Assembly (NCBI GenBank): GCA_020852035.1
Contig: JADZBR010000186.1
Coordinates: 1-6,143, forward strand
Length of the DNA stretch: 6,143 nt
From: Caulobacteraceae bacterium
GTDB lineage: Bacteria > Pseudomonadota > Alphaproteobacteria > Caulobacterales > Caulobacteraceae
Reading direction: 5' to 3'
Below the pieces are notes generated by a model. That model worked only from the letters and a program-made list of their open reading frames with translations, was not told the origin of the DNA and did not search any database. Below, in pieces: positions 1-5,595 of the stretch (its first letter is position 1; every line of letters starts with the position of its first letter). Made by a program: the position numbers and the translations under genes.

Positions 1-126
1 ACCGGCGCGGCGCTGGCCGCCGCCGCCTTCGCGGCGATGGCGGCGATGGCCCTGGCGGTGACCGTGATCGTCATGCCGCTGATGGCGCCGGTCGAACCGC
101 GCGCGCCCGACGCCGCCCAGACCTAG
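1..126 (+). CDS. C-terminal end of an unidentified membrane protein (5' end outside window)
   Basis: An open frame runs from the first base to a TAG at 124-126, giving 41 residues. About 20 residues rich in Ala, Met, Leu and Val (roughly residues 8-29, ending near VTVIVMPLM) look like a membrane-spanning helix. A short tail rich in Pro, Arg and Ala follows and ends DAAQT. All but one codon end in G or C, which fits coding in this genome. The antisense frame shares the same third positions and also looks GC-biased, so base bias alone does not fix the strand. The hydrophobic helix followed by a polar tail, and the stop placed exactly at the end of trpE, favour the plus strand. The gene converges on trpE with a 3-base overlap and no room for a terminator. 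Too little is present to name the family. Confidence 0.55.
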   Translation, partial: TGAALAAAAFAAMAAMALAVTVIVMPLMAPVEPRAPDAAQT

Positions 127-1655
127 CGGAAGCGCCAGGCCTCCTCGGCGGCGCGGCGCAGGGCCATGCTCTTGGCGATGGTCTCGTCGTATTCGGCGTC
201 GGGGTCGCTGTCGGCCACCACGCCGCCGCCGGCCTGCACATAGAGCCGGCCGTCCTTCACCAGCCCGGTGCGCAGGACGATGCAGGTGTCCACCGAGCCG
301 TCGGCGCCGATGTAGCCCACCGCGCCGGCGTAGCCGATGCCGCGCTTTTCGATCTCCAGTTCGTCGATGATCTCCATCGCCCGCACCTTCGGCGCCCCGG
401 AGAGCGTGCCGGCGGGGAGGGCGGCCATCAGCACGTCGATCGGGTCGAGCCCCTCGGGCGCGTCGCCCTCGACGTTGGAGACCAGGTGCATCACGTGGCT
501 GTAGCGCTCGACGAAGAAGCTGGCGGTCACCCGCACGTGCGGGTGGTGGCGTTCCCTGGGCGGAGCGTTGCGGCCGGCCTGGCCGAGGCTGGCGACGCGG
601 CCGACGTCGTTGCGGCCGAGGTCGAGCAGCATCAGGTGCTCGGCGCGTTCCTTGGGGTCGGCGATCAGCTCGGCTTCCAGGGCGGCGTCCTCCGCGGGTG
701 TCTTGCCCCGCGGGCGGGTGCCGGCGATGGGGCGGATGGTGATCTTGCCGTCGCGCAGGCGCACCAGGATCTCCGGGCTGGAGCCGACCAGCTGGAAGTC
801 GCCGAAGTTCAGGTAGAAGAGGAAGGGCGAGGGGTTGGTGCGCCGCAGCGAGCGGTAGAGCGCGAACGGGTCGTCGCGGAACTCGGCGCTGAAGCGGTGG
901 CTGGGGACGACCTGGAAGACGTCGCCGGCCATGACGTAGTCCTTCGCCCTGGCCACGATGCGGTGGTAGGCGGCGCGGTCGACCTGAGTGGTGAACTCTC
1001 CCGACGAGGGGCCGTCGGCGCCCCGCGGCTGCGGTGTCGGCCGGCGCAGGTCGGAGATCACCGAGGCCAGCGAAGCCTGGGCGTCGTCATAGGCCGCCTG
1101 AGCGGAGCGCCCGTCGGGCCGGACGGCGGCGGCGAGGATAATCTCCTGGGCGATGGCGTCGAAGACGGCGATCACCGAGGGGCGGGTCAGCACCGAGTCC
1201 GGCAGGTCCAGCGGATCCGGATTGACGTTCGGCAGCTTCTCCACCAGCCGCACCATGTCGTAGCCGACGGCGCCGAAGAGGCCGGCGACCATCGGCGGCA
1301 AACCTTCCGGCAGATCGAGGCGCGAGGCGGCCACCAGGTCGCGCAGCGAGGTCAGGGCGTCGGCCTCCAGCGGCGCGAAGGCGCCGGCCGCGATCGCCCC
1401 GCCGGTCGCCTGTTCCGCCCGGCCGTCGCGGCAGCGCCAGACGAGATCGGGCTTGAGGGTGACGATGGAGTAGCGCCCGCGCCAGGCGCCGCCCTCGACG
1501 GATTCGAAGAGGAAGGCGTAGGGCTGGCCGTGGCCGATCTTCAGATAGGCCGAGACCGGCGTCTCCAGATCGTCGATCAGCCGCGTCCAGACGACCTGGG
1601 CCGCGCCGGACGCATAGAGCCGCTCGAAGTCCGCGAAGGCGGGCTCGGGGGTCAT
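123..1655 (-). CDS. trpE: Anthranilate synthase component I (TrpE)
   Basis: TrpE converts chorismate to anthranilate, the first committed step of tryptophan synthesis, in the cytoplasm with ammonia from a TrpG glutaminase subunit. The 510-residue length and absence of a glutaminase domain show a monofunctional subunit; trpG is not in the window. An N-terminal regulatory half contains FLFESVEGG (48-56), the region where the family's LLES tryptophan-binding motif lies, so feedback inhibition is probably kept. The chorismate-binding half carries RPIAGTRPRG (308-317), LDLGRNDVGRV (344-354), ERYSHVMHLVSNVEG (383-397), PAGTLSGAPK (414-423), and GGGVVADSDPDAEYDET (475-491). Residues about 359-373 look like an insertion relative to the usual family sequence. 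The ATG overlaps the ppiD stop as ATGA, so translation is probably coupled; only a weak purine stretch (AAGAA) precedes it. The TAG stop shares a CTAG with the convergent gene. Confidence 0.97.
   Translation of the reverse strand: MTPEPAFADFERLYASGAAQVVWTRLIDDLETPVSAYLKIGHGQPYAFLFESVEGGAWRGRYSIVTLKPDLVWRCRDGRAEQATGGAIAAGAFAPLEADALTSLRDLVAASRLDLPEGLPPMVAGLFGAVGYDMVRLVEKLPNVNPDPLDLPDSVLTRPSVIAVFDAIAQEIILAAAVRPDGRSAQAAYDDAQASLASVISDLRRPTPQPRGADGPSSGEFTTQVDRAAYHRIVARAKDYVMAGDVFQVVPSHRFSAEFRDDPFALYRSLRRTNPSPFLFYLNFGDFQLVGSSPEILVRLRDGKITIRPIAGTRPRGKTPAEDAALEAELIADPKERAEHLMLLDLGRNDVGRVASLGQAGRNAPPRERHHPHVRVTASFFVERYSHVMHLVSNVEGDAPEGLDPIDVLMAALPAGTLSGAPKVRAMEIIDELEIEKRGIGYAGAVGYIGADGSVDTCIVLRTGLVKDGRLYVQAGGGVVADSDPDAEYDETIAKSMALRRAAEEAWRFR
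528..545. repeat. Perfect 18-bp palindrome inside trpE
   Basis: CACCCGCACGTGCGGGTG reads the same on both strands, centred on a CACGTG core between bases 536 and 537. In trpE it encodes the junction HPH-VRV, spanning the end of the apparent insertion (537-581) and the start of the conserved strand. The half on the conserved side (GTGCGGGTG in trpE sense) may be ancestral and the other half its inverted copy. Confidence 0.85.
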
Positions 1656-3580
1656 TTCTTGGCCGGGGCGGCGGCGTTGGCGTCGGGCAGGGTGGCCGGA
1701 TCGACGCCGATGGCGCGGCGCGCGCGCTCCAGGTCGACCTGAGCCTTCAGCTTGCTGCGGGCGGCGACGCGGGCGCTCTCACCGAGCCCCCGGAAGAGGT
1801 CGACGGCGAGTTGCTGGCGCTGCGGCTCGATGAAGCTGGCCACCTGGCGCGCGGGCGCCGGGCGGACCGCGACGAGCTGGCCGACCACGATCTGGAATGG
1901 CCCGCCCTCGGCGCTGAACGCCTCGCCGGGCTTGACCGAGAACGCCTTGCCCAGCGCCGGCCGCGGCACGCTCTGGTTCTGCCCGGCGCTGGCGCGGTCG
2001 AGCCCGACGGCGTTGTTGACCGTCGCGCCCACCGAGGCGGCCACCTTGGCCAGCGGCTCCTTCTTCTCCAGCCGGGCGACCAGGGCGTCGGCGCGGGTCT
2101 GCATGCGCTTGACGGTCTCGACGGCCGTCCACACCGGCGCCAGCTGCGGCTTCACCTCGGCCAGCGGCGGCAGGGCCGCGGGCTGGATGCGGTCGACCTT
2201 GACGGCGAAATACTCGCCCTTGGCTTCCTCGATCACCTCGCTCTCGCCGTCAGCGGCGAGGGCGAAGGCGGTTTCCAGGATCTTCGGCGAGAGCCCCGGG
2301 GTCGGCTGACCCTCGCGGCTGAGGCCGTGGTTGGTGACCGGGCCGACGGTCACCGCCGGCACGCCGGCCTTGGCGGCCGCTTCGGTCAGGCTGGCGCCGC
2401 CGGCGTGCGCCTTGTCGTAAGCTTCGGTCAGCGCATAGACGCGGTCCTGCGCCGCCTCGCTCTGCAGCTCGGCCTCGATGGCGGGGCGCGACTGCTCGAG
2501 GGTGGCCTCGCGGCCCGGGGTGATCGCGGTGACCTTCACCACCGCCAGGCCGAGCCCGCCCTGGATCGCGTTGGAAACCGCCCCGTTCGGCAGGGCGAAG
2601 GCGGCTTCGGCGACAGCGCGGTCGGCCACCGCCGACTTCGGGCGGTCGTTGTAGGGGATCGCCTCGACGCCCATCGCGCGGGCGACGGCGTTGGGATCCT
2701 CGCCGGCCAGCAGGCGCTGGCGGATGGTGGCCGCGGCCGCGGCGTCCTTGGCCGGCACCTGCACGAAGGTGCGGGTCTCGGCCTGCGAGAGCGACTCCTT
2801 GCGGAACTCGAAGCGTTTGGCGACCTCGGCCGCGTCGACCGGCTGCTTCGGCATGGCCGCCGCGCTGAAGCGCACCACCGTCAGGATGCGCATTTCCGGG
2901 ATGGTCAGCCGCTGGGCGTTTTCCTGCATGAAGGCGGTCAGCTGGGCGTCGGTCGGCGCCGGCGGCTTGTCGGCGGGGATCGGCCGGACGACGAACCAGG
3001 CCAGGTCGCGCTGCTCGGTCATATAGGCCGCGCCGAGGGCCGCGTAGGCTTTCGGCGCCTGCAGGCCGTTGACCACCGCGGCCACCAGGTGCGTGCGGGC
3101 GAGCTCGTCGCGCAGATAGCCCTCGAACTGGGCCGGGGTCAGGCCGTTCTCGGCCAGCCGCTGGGCGTAGATGGTCTCGTCGAACCGGCCGGTGACCGGG
3201 TCGAACAGGCCCGGGTTCTTGCGCAGCTCGGAAACCACCAGCTTCGCCGAGGGCTCGATGCCGGCCCGGCGCAGGATCTCGCTGAACGCCTCGTTGCGCG
3301 CCATGTCTTCCAGCAGGCTGCGGTCGACGCCGCCCTCGACCGCCTGTTCGGTGGTCACCGGCTGGCCCTGGTTCTGCTGCTCCAGCTGCTTGCGGTAGTT
3401 GTCGAACGCCCGCTTGAAGTCGGCGCTGGAGACGGTGCGGTCGCCGGCCTTCACCACCCAGTCGGAGAACTGGCCGCGGAAGACGTCGTTGATGCCGAAC
3501 ACCGCGAAGGAGATGACCAGCAGGCCGATCAGGATGATCGCGGCCCAGGATTTCGCGAAGTTGCGAAAGGCGGTGAGCAT
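1652..3580 (-). CDS. ppiD: PpiD-like periplasmic folding factor (SurA_N / parvulin-like, membrane-anchored)
   Basis: This 642-residue protein has the architecture and length of alphaproteobacterial PpiD. A short cytoplasmic start (MLTAFRNFAKSW) is followed by one membrane helix at about 13-30 (AAIILIGLLVISFAVFGI), then a periplasmic SurA_N-type chaperone region (about 35-200), a parvulin-like domain (about 225-355), and a helical C-terminal region ending in a Lys/Ala tail. It should help newly exported proteins fold at the inner membrane; E. coli PpiD binds the SecYEG translocon. The parvulin-like part is recognisable from the LLAGEDPNAVAR and AAFALPNGAVSNAIQ segments, but the usual HILV and GYHIIKV motifs read RILTVV (231-236) and GLAVVKV (344-350). 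With both histidines missing, isomerase activity is doubtful and a chaperone role likelier. The start is supported by the typical MLxAFRNFAK beginning. It is the first gene of a two-gene unit with trpE, and a secG gene lies nearby on the other strand. Confidence 0.9.
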   Translation of the reverse strand: MLTAFRNFAKSWAAIILIGLLVISFAVFGINDVFRGQFSDWVVKAGDRTVSSADFKRAFDNYRKQLEQQNQGQPVTTEQAVEGGVDRSLLEDMARNEAFSEILRRAGIEPSAKLVVSELRKNPGLFDPVTGRFDETIYAQRLAENGLTPAQFEGYLRDELARTHLVAAVVNGLQAPKAYAALGAAYMTEQRDLAWFVVRPIPADKPPAPTDAQLTAFMQENAQRLTIPEMRILTVVRFSAAAMPKQPVDAAEVAKRFEFRKESLSQAETRTFVQVPAKDAAAAATIRQRLLAGEDPNAVARAMGVEAIPYNDRPKSAVADRAVAEAAFALPNGAVSNAIQGGLGLAVVKVTAITPGREATLEQSRPAIEAELQSEAAQDRVYALTEAYDKAHAGGASLTEAAAKAGVPAVTVGPVTNHGLSREGQPTPGLSPKILETAFALAADGESEVIEEAKGEYFAVKVDRIQPAALPPLAEVKPQLAPVWTAVETVKRMQTRADALVARLEKKEPLAKVAASVGATVNNAVGLDRASAGQNQSVPRPALGKAFSVKPGEAFSAEGGPFQIVVGQLVAVRPAPARQVASFIEPQRQQLAVDLFRGLGESARVAARSKLKAQVDLERARRAIGVDPATLPDANAAAPAKK

Positions 3581-3648
3581 GAGGGTGAGGGCCTTTGCGG
3601 GCGATCAGGGGTCCGGCGCGGCCTGACCGGAGACAGGAACGCCCGCGC

Positions 3649-3678
3649 GGTATAGTGGAGGCCGCTTCACGCCCGCAA
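3649..3678 (-). promoter_or_regulatory. Candidate promoter for ppiD-trpE
   Basis: On the minus strand, TTGCGG (3678-3673) is followed after 18 bases by TATACC (3654-3649). Read against the Caulobacter consensus, ACTATACC matches five of seven specified bases of GCTANAWC. The start would fall near 3642, about 60 bases before the ppiD ATG. It is the best leftward candidate in the divergent region, but both boxes are imperfect. No strong Shine-Dalgarno precedes ppiD; AAAGG lies 11 bases upstream of its ATG. Confidence 0.4.
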
Positions 3679-3690
3679 GCTCGCTGCACG
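3666..3690 (+). promoter_or_regulatory. Weak candidate promoter for tpiA
   Basis: TTCACGC (3666-3672) matches six of seven bases of the Caulobacter -35 consensus TTGACGS. After a 10-base spacer, GCTGCACG (3683-3690) matches only about four of the seven specified bases of GCTANAWC. An alternative -10, TATAGT at 3651-3656, overlaps the leftward promoter but has no good -35 at a proper distance. The rightward promoter must lie in this 138-base region or in ppiD, but I cannot choose firmly. Confidence 0.22.
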
Positions 3691-3707
3691 CCGGGCCCAG
3701 GCTCTTC

Positions 3708-3713
3708 AAGGGG
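3708..3713 (+). promoter_or_regulatory. Ribosome binding site of tpiA
   Basis: AAGGGG, in the purine run AAGGGGGAA, lies five bases before the ATG at 3719. It is the clearest properly spaced Shine-Dalgarno in the window and fixes the tpiA start. Confidence 0.7.
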
Positions 3714-3718
3714 GAACA

Positions 3719-4480
3719 ATGGCGGCTTTGGCGCCCTGGATCGTCGGAAACTGGAAGATGAACGGCCTTTCGTCCGACCTCGACGAGGCCCTGGCCATCG
3801 CCCAGGGCGTGGCCGTCGGCGCGCATGCGCGGGTGGCGATCTGCGCGCCGGCGACCCTGGTGCATCGGCTGGCGGGCGCGCTGCATGCGACCCGCGTGGA
3901 AGTCGGCGGCGAAGACTGCCGGGCCGAGGAGTCCGGCGCTTTCACCGGCGACGTCAGCGCCGAGATGCTGGCCGACGCCGGCGCGAAGCTGGTGATCCTT
4001 GGCCACTCCGAGCGGCGCGCCGGCTATGGCGAGAGCGACGCCCTGGTCTGCGGCAAGGTGGAGGCGGCCTTGCGGGCGGGGCTCCACCCCATCGTCTGCG
4101 TCGGCGAGACGCTGGAGCAGCGGGACGCCGGCGAAGCCGTCGCGGTGGTGACCGGGCAGGCCATGGCCTCGCTTCCCGCCGCCCTGGCCGGCGAGCGATT
4201 CGCGGTGGCCTACGAGCCGGTCTGGGCCATAGGCACGGGCCGCACCGCCAGCACGGCCGACATCGCCCAGATGCATGCGGCGATCCGCGGCGTGCTGGTC
4301 GACAAGTTCGGCGACGCCGGCGCGAAGATCTCGATTCTCTACGGCGGCTCGGTGAAGCCGGCCAACGCGGCGGAAATCCTGGCGACCGCCGAAGTGGGCG
4401 GCGCGCTGGTCGGCGGCGCCTCGCTGAAGGCCGCCGACTTTCTGCCCATCATCGAAGCCGCGCCGCCGCCGGCCCTGTAG
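3719..4480 (+). CDS. tpiA: Triosephosphate isomerase (TpiA)
   Basis: This enzyme interconverts dihydroxyacetone phosphate and glyceraldehyde 3-phosphate in glycolysis and gluconeogenesis, as a cytoplasmic TIM-barrel dimer. The 253 residues match the usual bacterial length. All catalytic residues are visible: Asn11 and Lys13 in GNWKMN (10-15), His96 in LGHSERR (94-100), and Glu166 in AYEPVWAIGTG (164-174). The last of these includes the start of mobile loop 6. The phosphate-binding segments YGGSVKP (208-214) and GGASL (232-236) are intact. The start is supported by an AAGGGG site five bases upstream and by the typical position of the NWKMN motif. The gene is divergent from ppiD and converges on an acetyltransferase gene with 30 bases between stops, where I see no terminator. 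Confidence 0.98.
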   Translation: MAALAPWIVGNWKMNGLSSDLDEALAIAQGVAVGAHARVAICAPATLVHRLAGALHATRVEVGGEDCRAEESGAFTGDVSAEMLADAGAKLVILGHSERRAGYGESDALVCGKVEAALRAGLHPIVCVGETLEQRDAGEAVAVVTGQAMASLPAALAGERFAVAYEPVWAIGTGRTASTADIAQMHAAIRGVLVDKFGDAGAKISILYGGSVKPANAAEILATAEVGGALVGGASLKAADFLPIIEAAPPPAL

Positions 4481-4510
4481 GCCGACCGCGACGACACTGG
4501 ATTGGCGGGG

Positions 4511-5026
4511 TTAGAGCAGCAGGCCGAACAGCCGGCAGTCGCGCCGCTCGCCGTCGCGCTCGACGTGGCCGCGCAACACGCCCTCCTCCTCGAAGCCCAG
4601 CTTGCGCAGCAGATTGGCCGAGGCGGCGTTGGCCACATGCGTGCGCGCGCCGAGGCGCTTGAGGCCGAGGTCGATCGCGAAGTTGACCACGGCCGCCATT
4701 GCTTCGGTCGCCAACCCTTCGCCCCAGGCGTCGCGCCGCAGGATGAAGCCGATCTCCCCGCGCCTGTGCCAGCGGTCGATCTCCGAAAGGTCGCATTCGC
4801 CGAGCGGCTCGTCGTCCGACAGCCGTTCGATCGCCCAGTAGTAGGCGCGCCTGGCGGCGGTCTCGGCGATCTGGTGGGCGATCATGGCGTCGATGATCTC
4901 CGGATCGTCGATGGCGTCCACGTCCCAGAAGGCCATCACCTCCGGATCGCCCATCATCGGGAATATCCACGCCGCGTCCTCCGCCCGCACGGGACGCAGG
5001 CGCACGCGCTCTGTGATCAGGTTCAT
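4511..5026 (-). CDS. GNAT-family N-acetyltransferase, RimJ/RimL-like
   Basis: This 171-residue cytoplasmic protein has the full RimJ/RimL-type GNAT fold, which moves an acetyl group from acetyl-CoA to an amine. It opens with the typical ITERVRLRPVRAEDA (4-18). The acetyl-CoA loop is seen in GEIGFILRRDAWGEGLATEA (90-109), where the core reads WGEGLA. The motif B helix follows as NAASANLLRKLGFEEEG (133-149), the usual place for CoA contact. The C-terminal DCRLFGLLL resembles the last strand of RimJ-like enzymes. The substrate cannot be told; it could be a protein N-terminus, an amino acid, or a small amine. Codon use matches its neighbours. The ATG lacks a strong ribosome site (only GGAT nearby). 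It is transcribed against tpiA and away from secG, separating two genes that often sit together in related genomes. Confidence 0.9.
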   Translation of the reverse strand: MNLITERVRLRPVRAEDAAWIFPMMGDPEVMAFWDVDAIDDPEIIDAMIAHQIAETAARRAYYWAIERLSDDEPLGECDLSEIDRWHRRGEIGFILRRDAWGEGLATEAMAAVVNFAIDLGLKRLGARTHVANAASANLLRKLGFEEEGVLRGHVERDGERRDCRLFGLLL

Positions 5027-5045
5027 CTGGACATCCGGCTGCGGC

Positions 5046-5053
5046 GACCTAGC
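5046..5053 (-). promoter_or_regulatory. Possible -10 element for the acetyltransferase gene
   Basis: On the minus strand, GCTAGGTC (5053-5046) matches the Caulobacter -10 consensus GCTANAWC except at one position. No good -35 is seen 10-14 bases further upstream. If used, transcription would begin about 14 bases before the ATG, which suits the lack of a clear ribosome site. It lies just outside the secG promoter on the other strand. Confidence 0.25.
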
Positions 5054-5059
5054 TATGGC

Positions 5060-5084
5060 CTGACGCGGGGGAGGGTGCTAGAGC
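5060..5084 (+). promoter_or_regulatory. Promoter of secG (Caulobacter housekeeping type)
   Basis: CTGACGC (5060-5066) matches six of seven bases of the -35 consensus TTGACGS. After exactly 10 bases, GCTAGAGC (5077-5084) follows, matching GCTANAWC except for one base. The known spacer range for this promoter class is 10-14 bases. Transcription would start near 5090, giving a leader of about 50 bases before the secG ATG. This is the best promoter match in the window, and it makes secG, and possibly pyrG, independent of tpiA. Confidence 0.6.
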
Positions 5085-5140
5085 GCCCGCTTCCTTTTCG
5101 CCGGCCTTGAAACCGCCGGCCCGGCAGGTTCGACACTGAC

Positions 5141-5572
5141 ATGCTCTACGGCATCCTCCTGACCCTCAACATCCTGGTCTGCATCGCGCTGATCGGCGTG
5201 GTGCTGCTGCAACGCTCCGAGGGCGGCGCGCTGGGCATGGGCGGCGGCAACACCGGGTTCATGACCGCGCGGGGCGCGGGCGACCTGCTCACCCGCACCA
5301 CCTGGATCCTGGCGACGATCTTCGTGGTGCTGAGCCTGGCCCTGACCCTGCTGGCCGGGCGCGAGCGCAGCGCCGGCTCGGTGACCGACAACCTCAAGGT
5401 CGACGCCATCGACCTCGACGCGCTGAAGAAGTCGGAGCCGACTGGCCCGGCCGTGCCCGCGCCGACCCAGAACGCCCCGCTGATCCCGACGCCCGGCGCG
5501 GCGGCCGGCTCGCTGTCGGCGCCCGCGCCGCAGACGCAGGGCGTCCCGGCCCCGACCGCCCCGGCGCAGTAA
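5141..5572 (+). CDS. secG: Protein translocase subunit SecG
   Basis: SecG is the small accessory subunit of the SecYEG channel in the inner membrane and aids SecA-driven export. The 143 residues begin with a first membrane helix (about 3-23). The conserved cytoplasmic loop LLQRSEGGALGMGGG (22-36) follows, then GFMTARGAGDLLTRTTW (39-55) and a second membrane helix (about 55-72). The remaining 70 residues form a disordered-looking tail rich in Pro, Ala, Thr and Gln, longer than in E. coli SecG (110 residues in all) but in keeping with alphaproteobacterial versions. The ATG is supported by the family's usual N-terminus. The ribosome site is weak: AGG at 5126-5128, twelve bases upstream. A housekeeping-type promoter lies at 5060-5084. 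pyrG follows after 76 bases on the same strand. Confidence 0.95.
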   Translation: MLYGILLTLNILVCIALIGVVLLQRSEGGALGMGGGNTGFMTARGAGDLLTRTTWILATIFVVLSLALTLLAGRERSAGSVTDNLKVDAIDLDALKKSEPTGPAVPAPTQNAPLIPTPGAAAGSLSAPAPQTQGVPAPTAPAQ

Positions 5573-5583
5573 CCCGTATTCCG

Positions 5584-5592
5584 TAGGAGAGG
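5584..5592 (+). promoter_or_regulatory. Strong Shine-Dalgarno-like site with no adjacent start codon
   Basis: TAGGAGAGG contains AGGAG, a good match to the 16S rRNA tail. No ATG, GTG or TTG lies within the usual 4-12 bases downstream. It sits just before the hairpin at 5596-5635, and the next start codon is the pyrG ATG, 56 bases away in linear distance. Folding of the hairpin would cut that to about 16 unpaired bases. A role in pyrG translation is an inference. Confidence 0.4.
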
Positions 5593-5595
5593 CCG

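Noticed and set aside
1..74. Start of a leftward gene downstream of trpE (ATG at 74-72, minus strand)
   Set aside because: It is open and GC-biased only because it shares third positions with the plus-strand frame. The plus-strand reading gives a proper membrane helix and a stop exactly abutting trpE.
537..581. Frameshift or sequencing error as the cause of the odd TrpE segment
   Set aside because: Conserved TrpE sequence is in the same frame on both sides and the extra length is exactly 45 bases, so no pair of frameshifts is needed.
486..1742. Open frame of 418 codons on the plus strand opposite trpE
   Set aside because: It lies antisense to an unmistakable trpE and arises because the third-position GC bias keeps stops out of other frames. 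The product is a low-complexity run of Gly, Ala, Arg, Val and Asp with no recognisable family.
2730..2743. Palindrome GCCGCGGCCGCGGC in ppiD
   Set aside because: It is explained by consecutive alanine codons in the protein, a common source of such palindromes at this GC content.
1811..3655. Open frame of 614 codons on the plus strand opposite ppiD
   Set aside because: It is a mirror of ppiD caused by GC bias. Its composition is dominated by Gly, Arg, Leu, Asp and His with no domain, and it has no plausible promoter or ribosome site.
2250..3719. Open frame of 489 codons on the minus strand in another frame of ppiD
   Set aside because: It is an Arg/Gly/Pro/Ala-rich shadow frame over ppiD and its leader. 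ppiD has the recognisable membrane helix and SurA_N sequence.
4481..4510. Terminator between the convergent tpiA and acetyltransferase genes
   Set aside because: The 30 bases contain no stable hairpin with a T-run on either strand.
3595..4662. Open frame of 355 codons on the plus strand across tpiA
   Set aside because: It is an Arg-rich out-of-frame reading of tpiA, which has every catalytic residue in its own frame.
4502..5110. Open frame of 202 codons opposite the acetyltransferase, with 4449-4970 as another shadow
   Set aside because: The GNAT motifs are clear in the 5026-4511 frame; these alternatives have no recognisable motifs.
5100..5120. Inverted repeat GCCGGC / GCCGGC in the secG leader
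   Set aside because: It is only six pairs with a nine-base loop in GC-rich DNA, without a T-run or other support, and GCCGGC is common here by chance.
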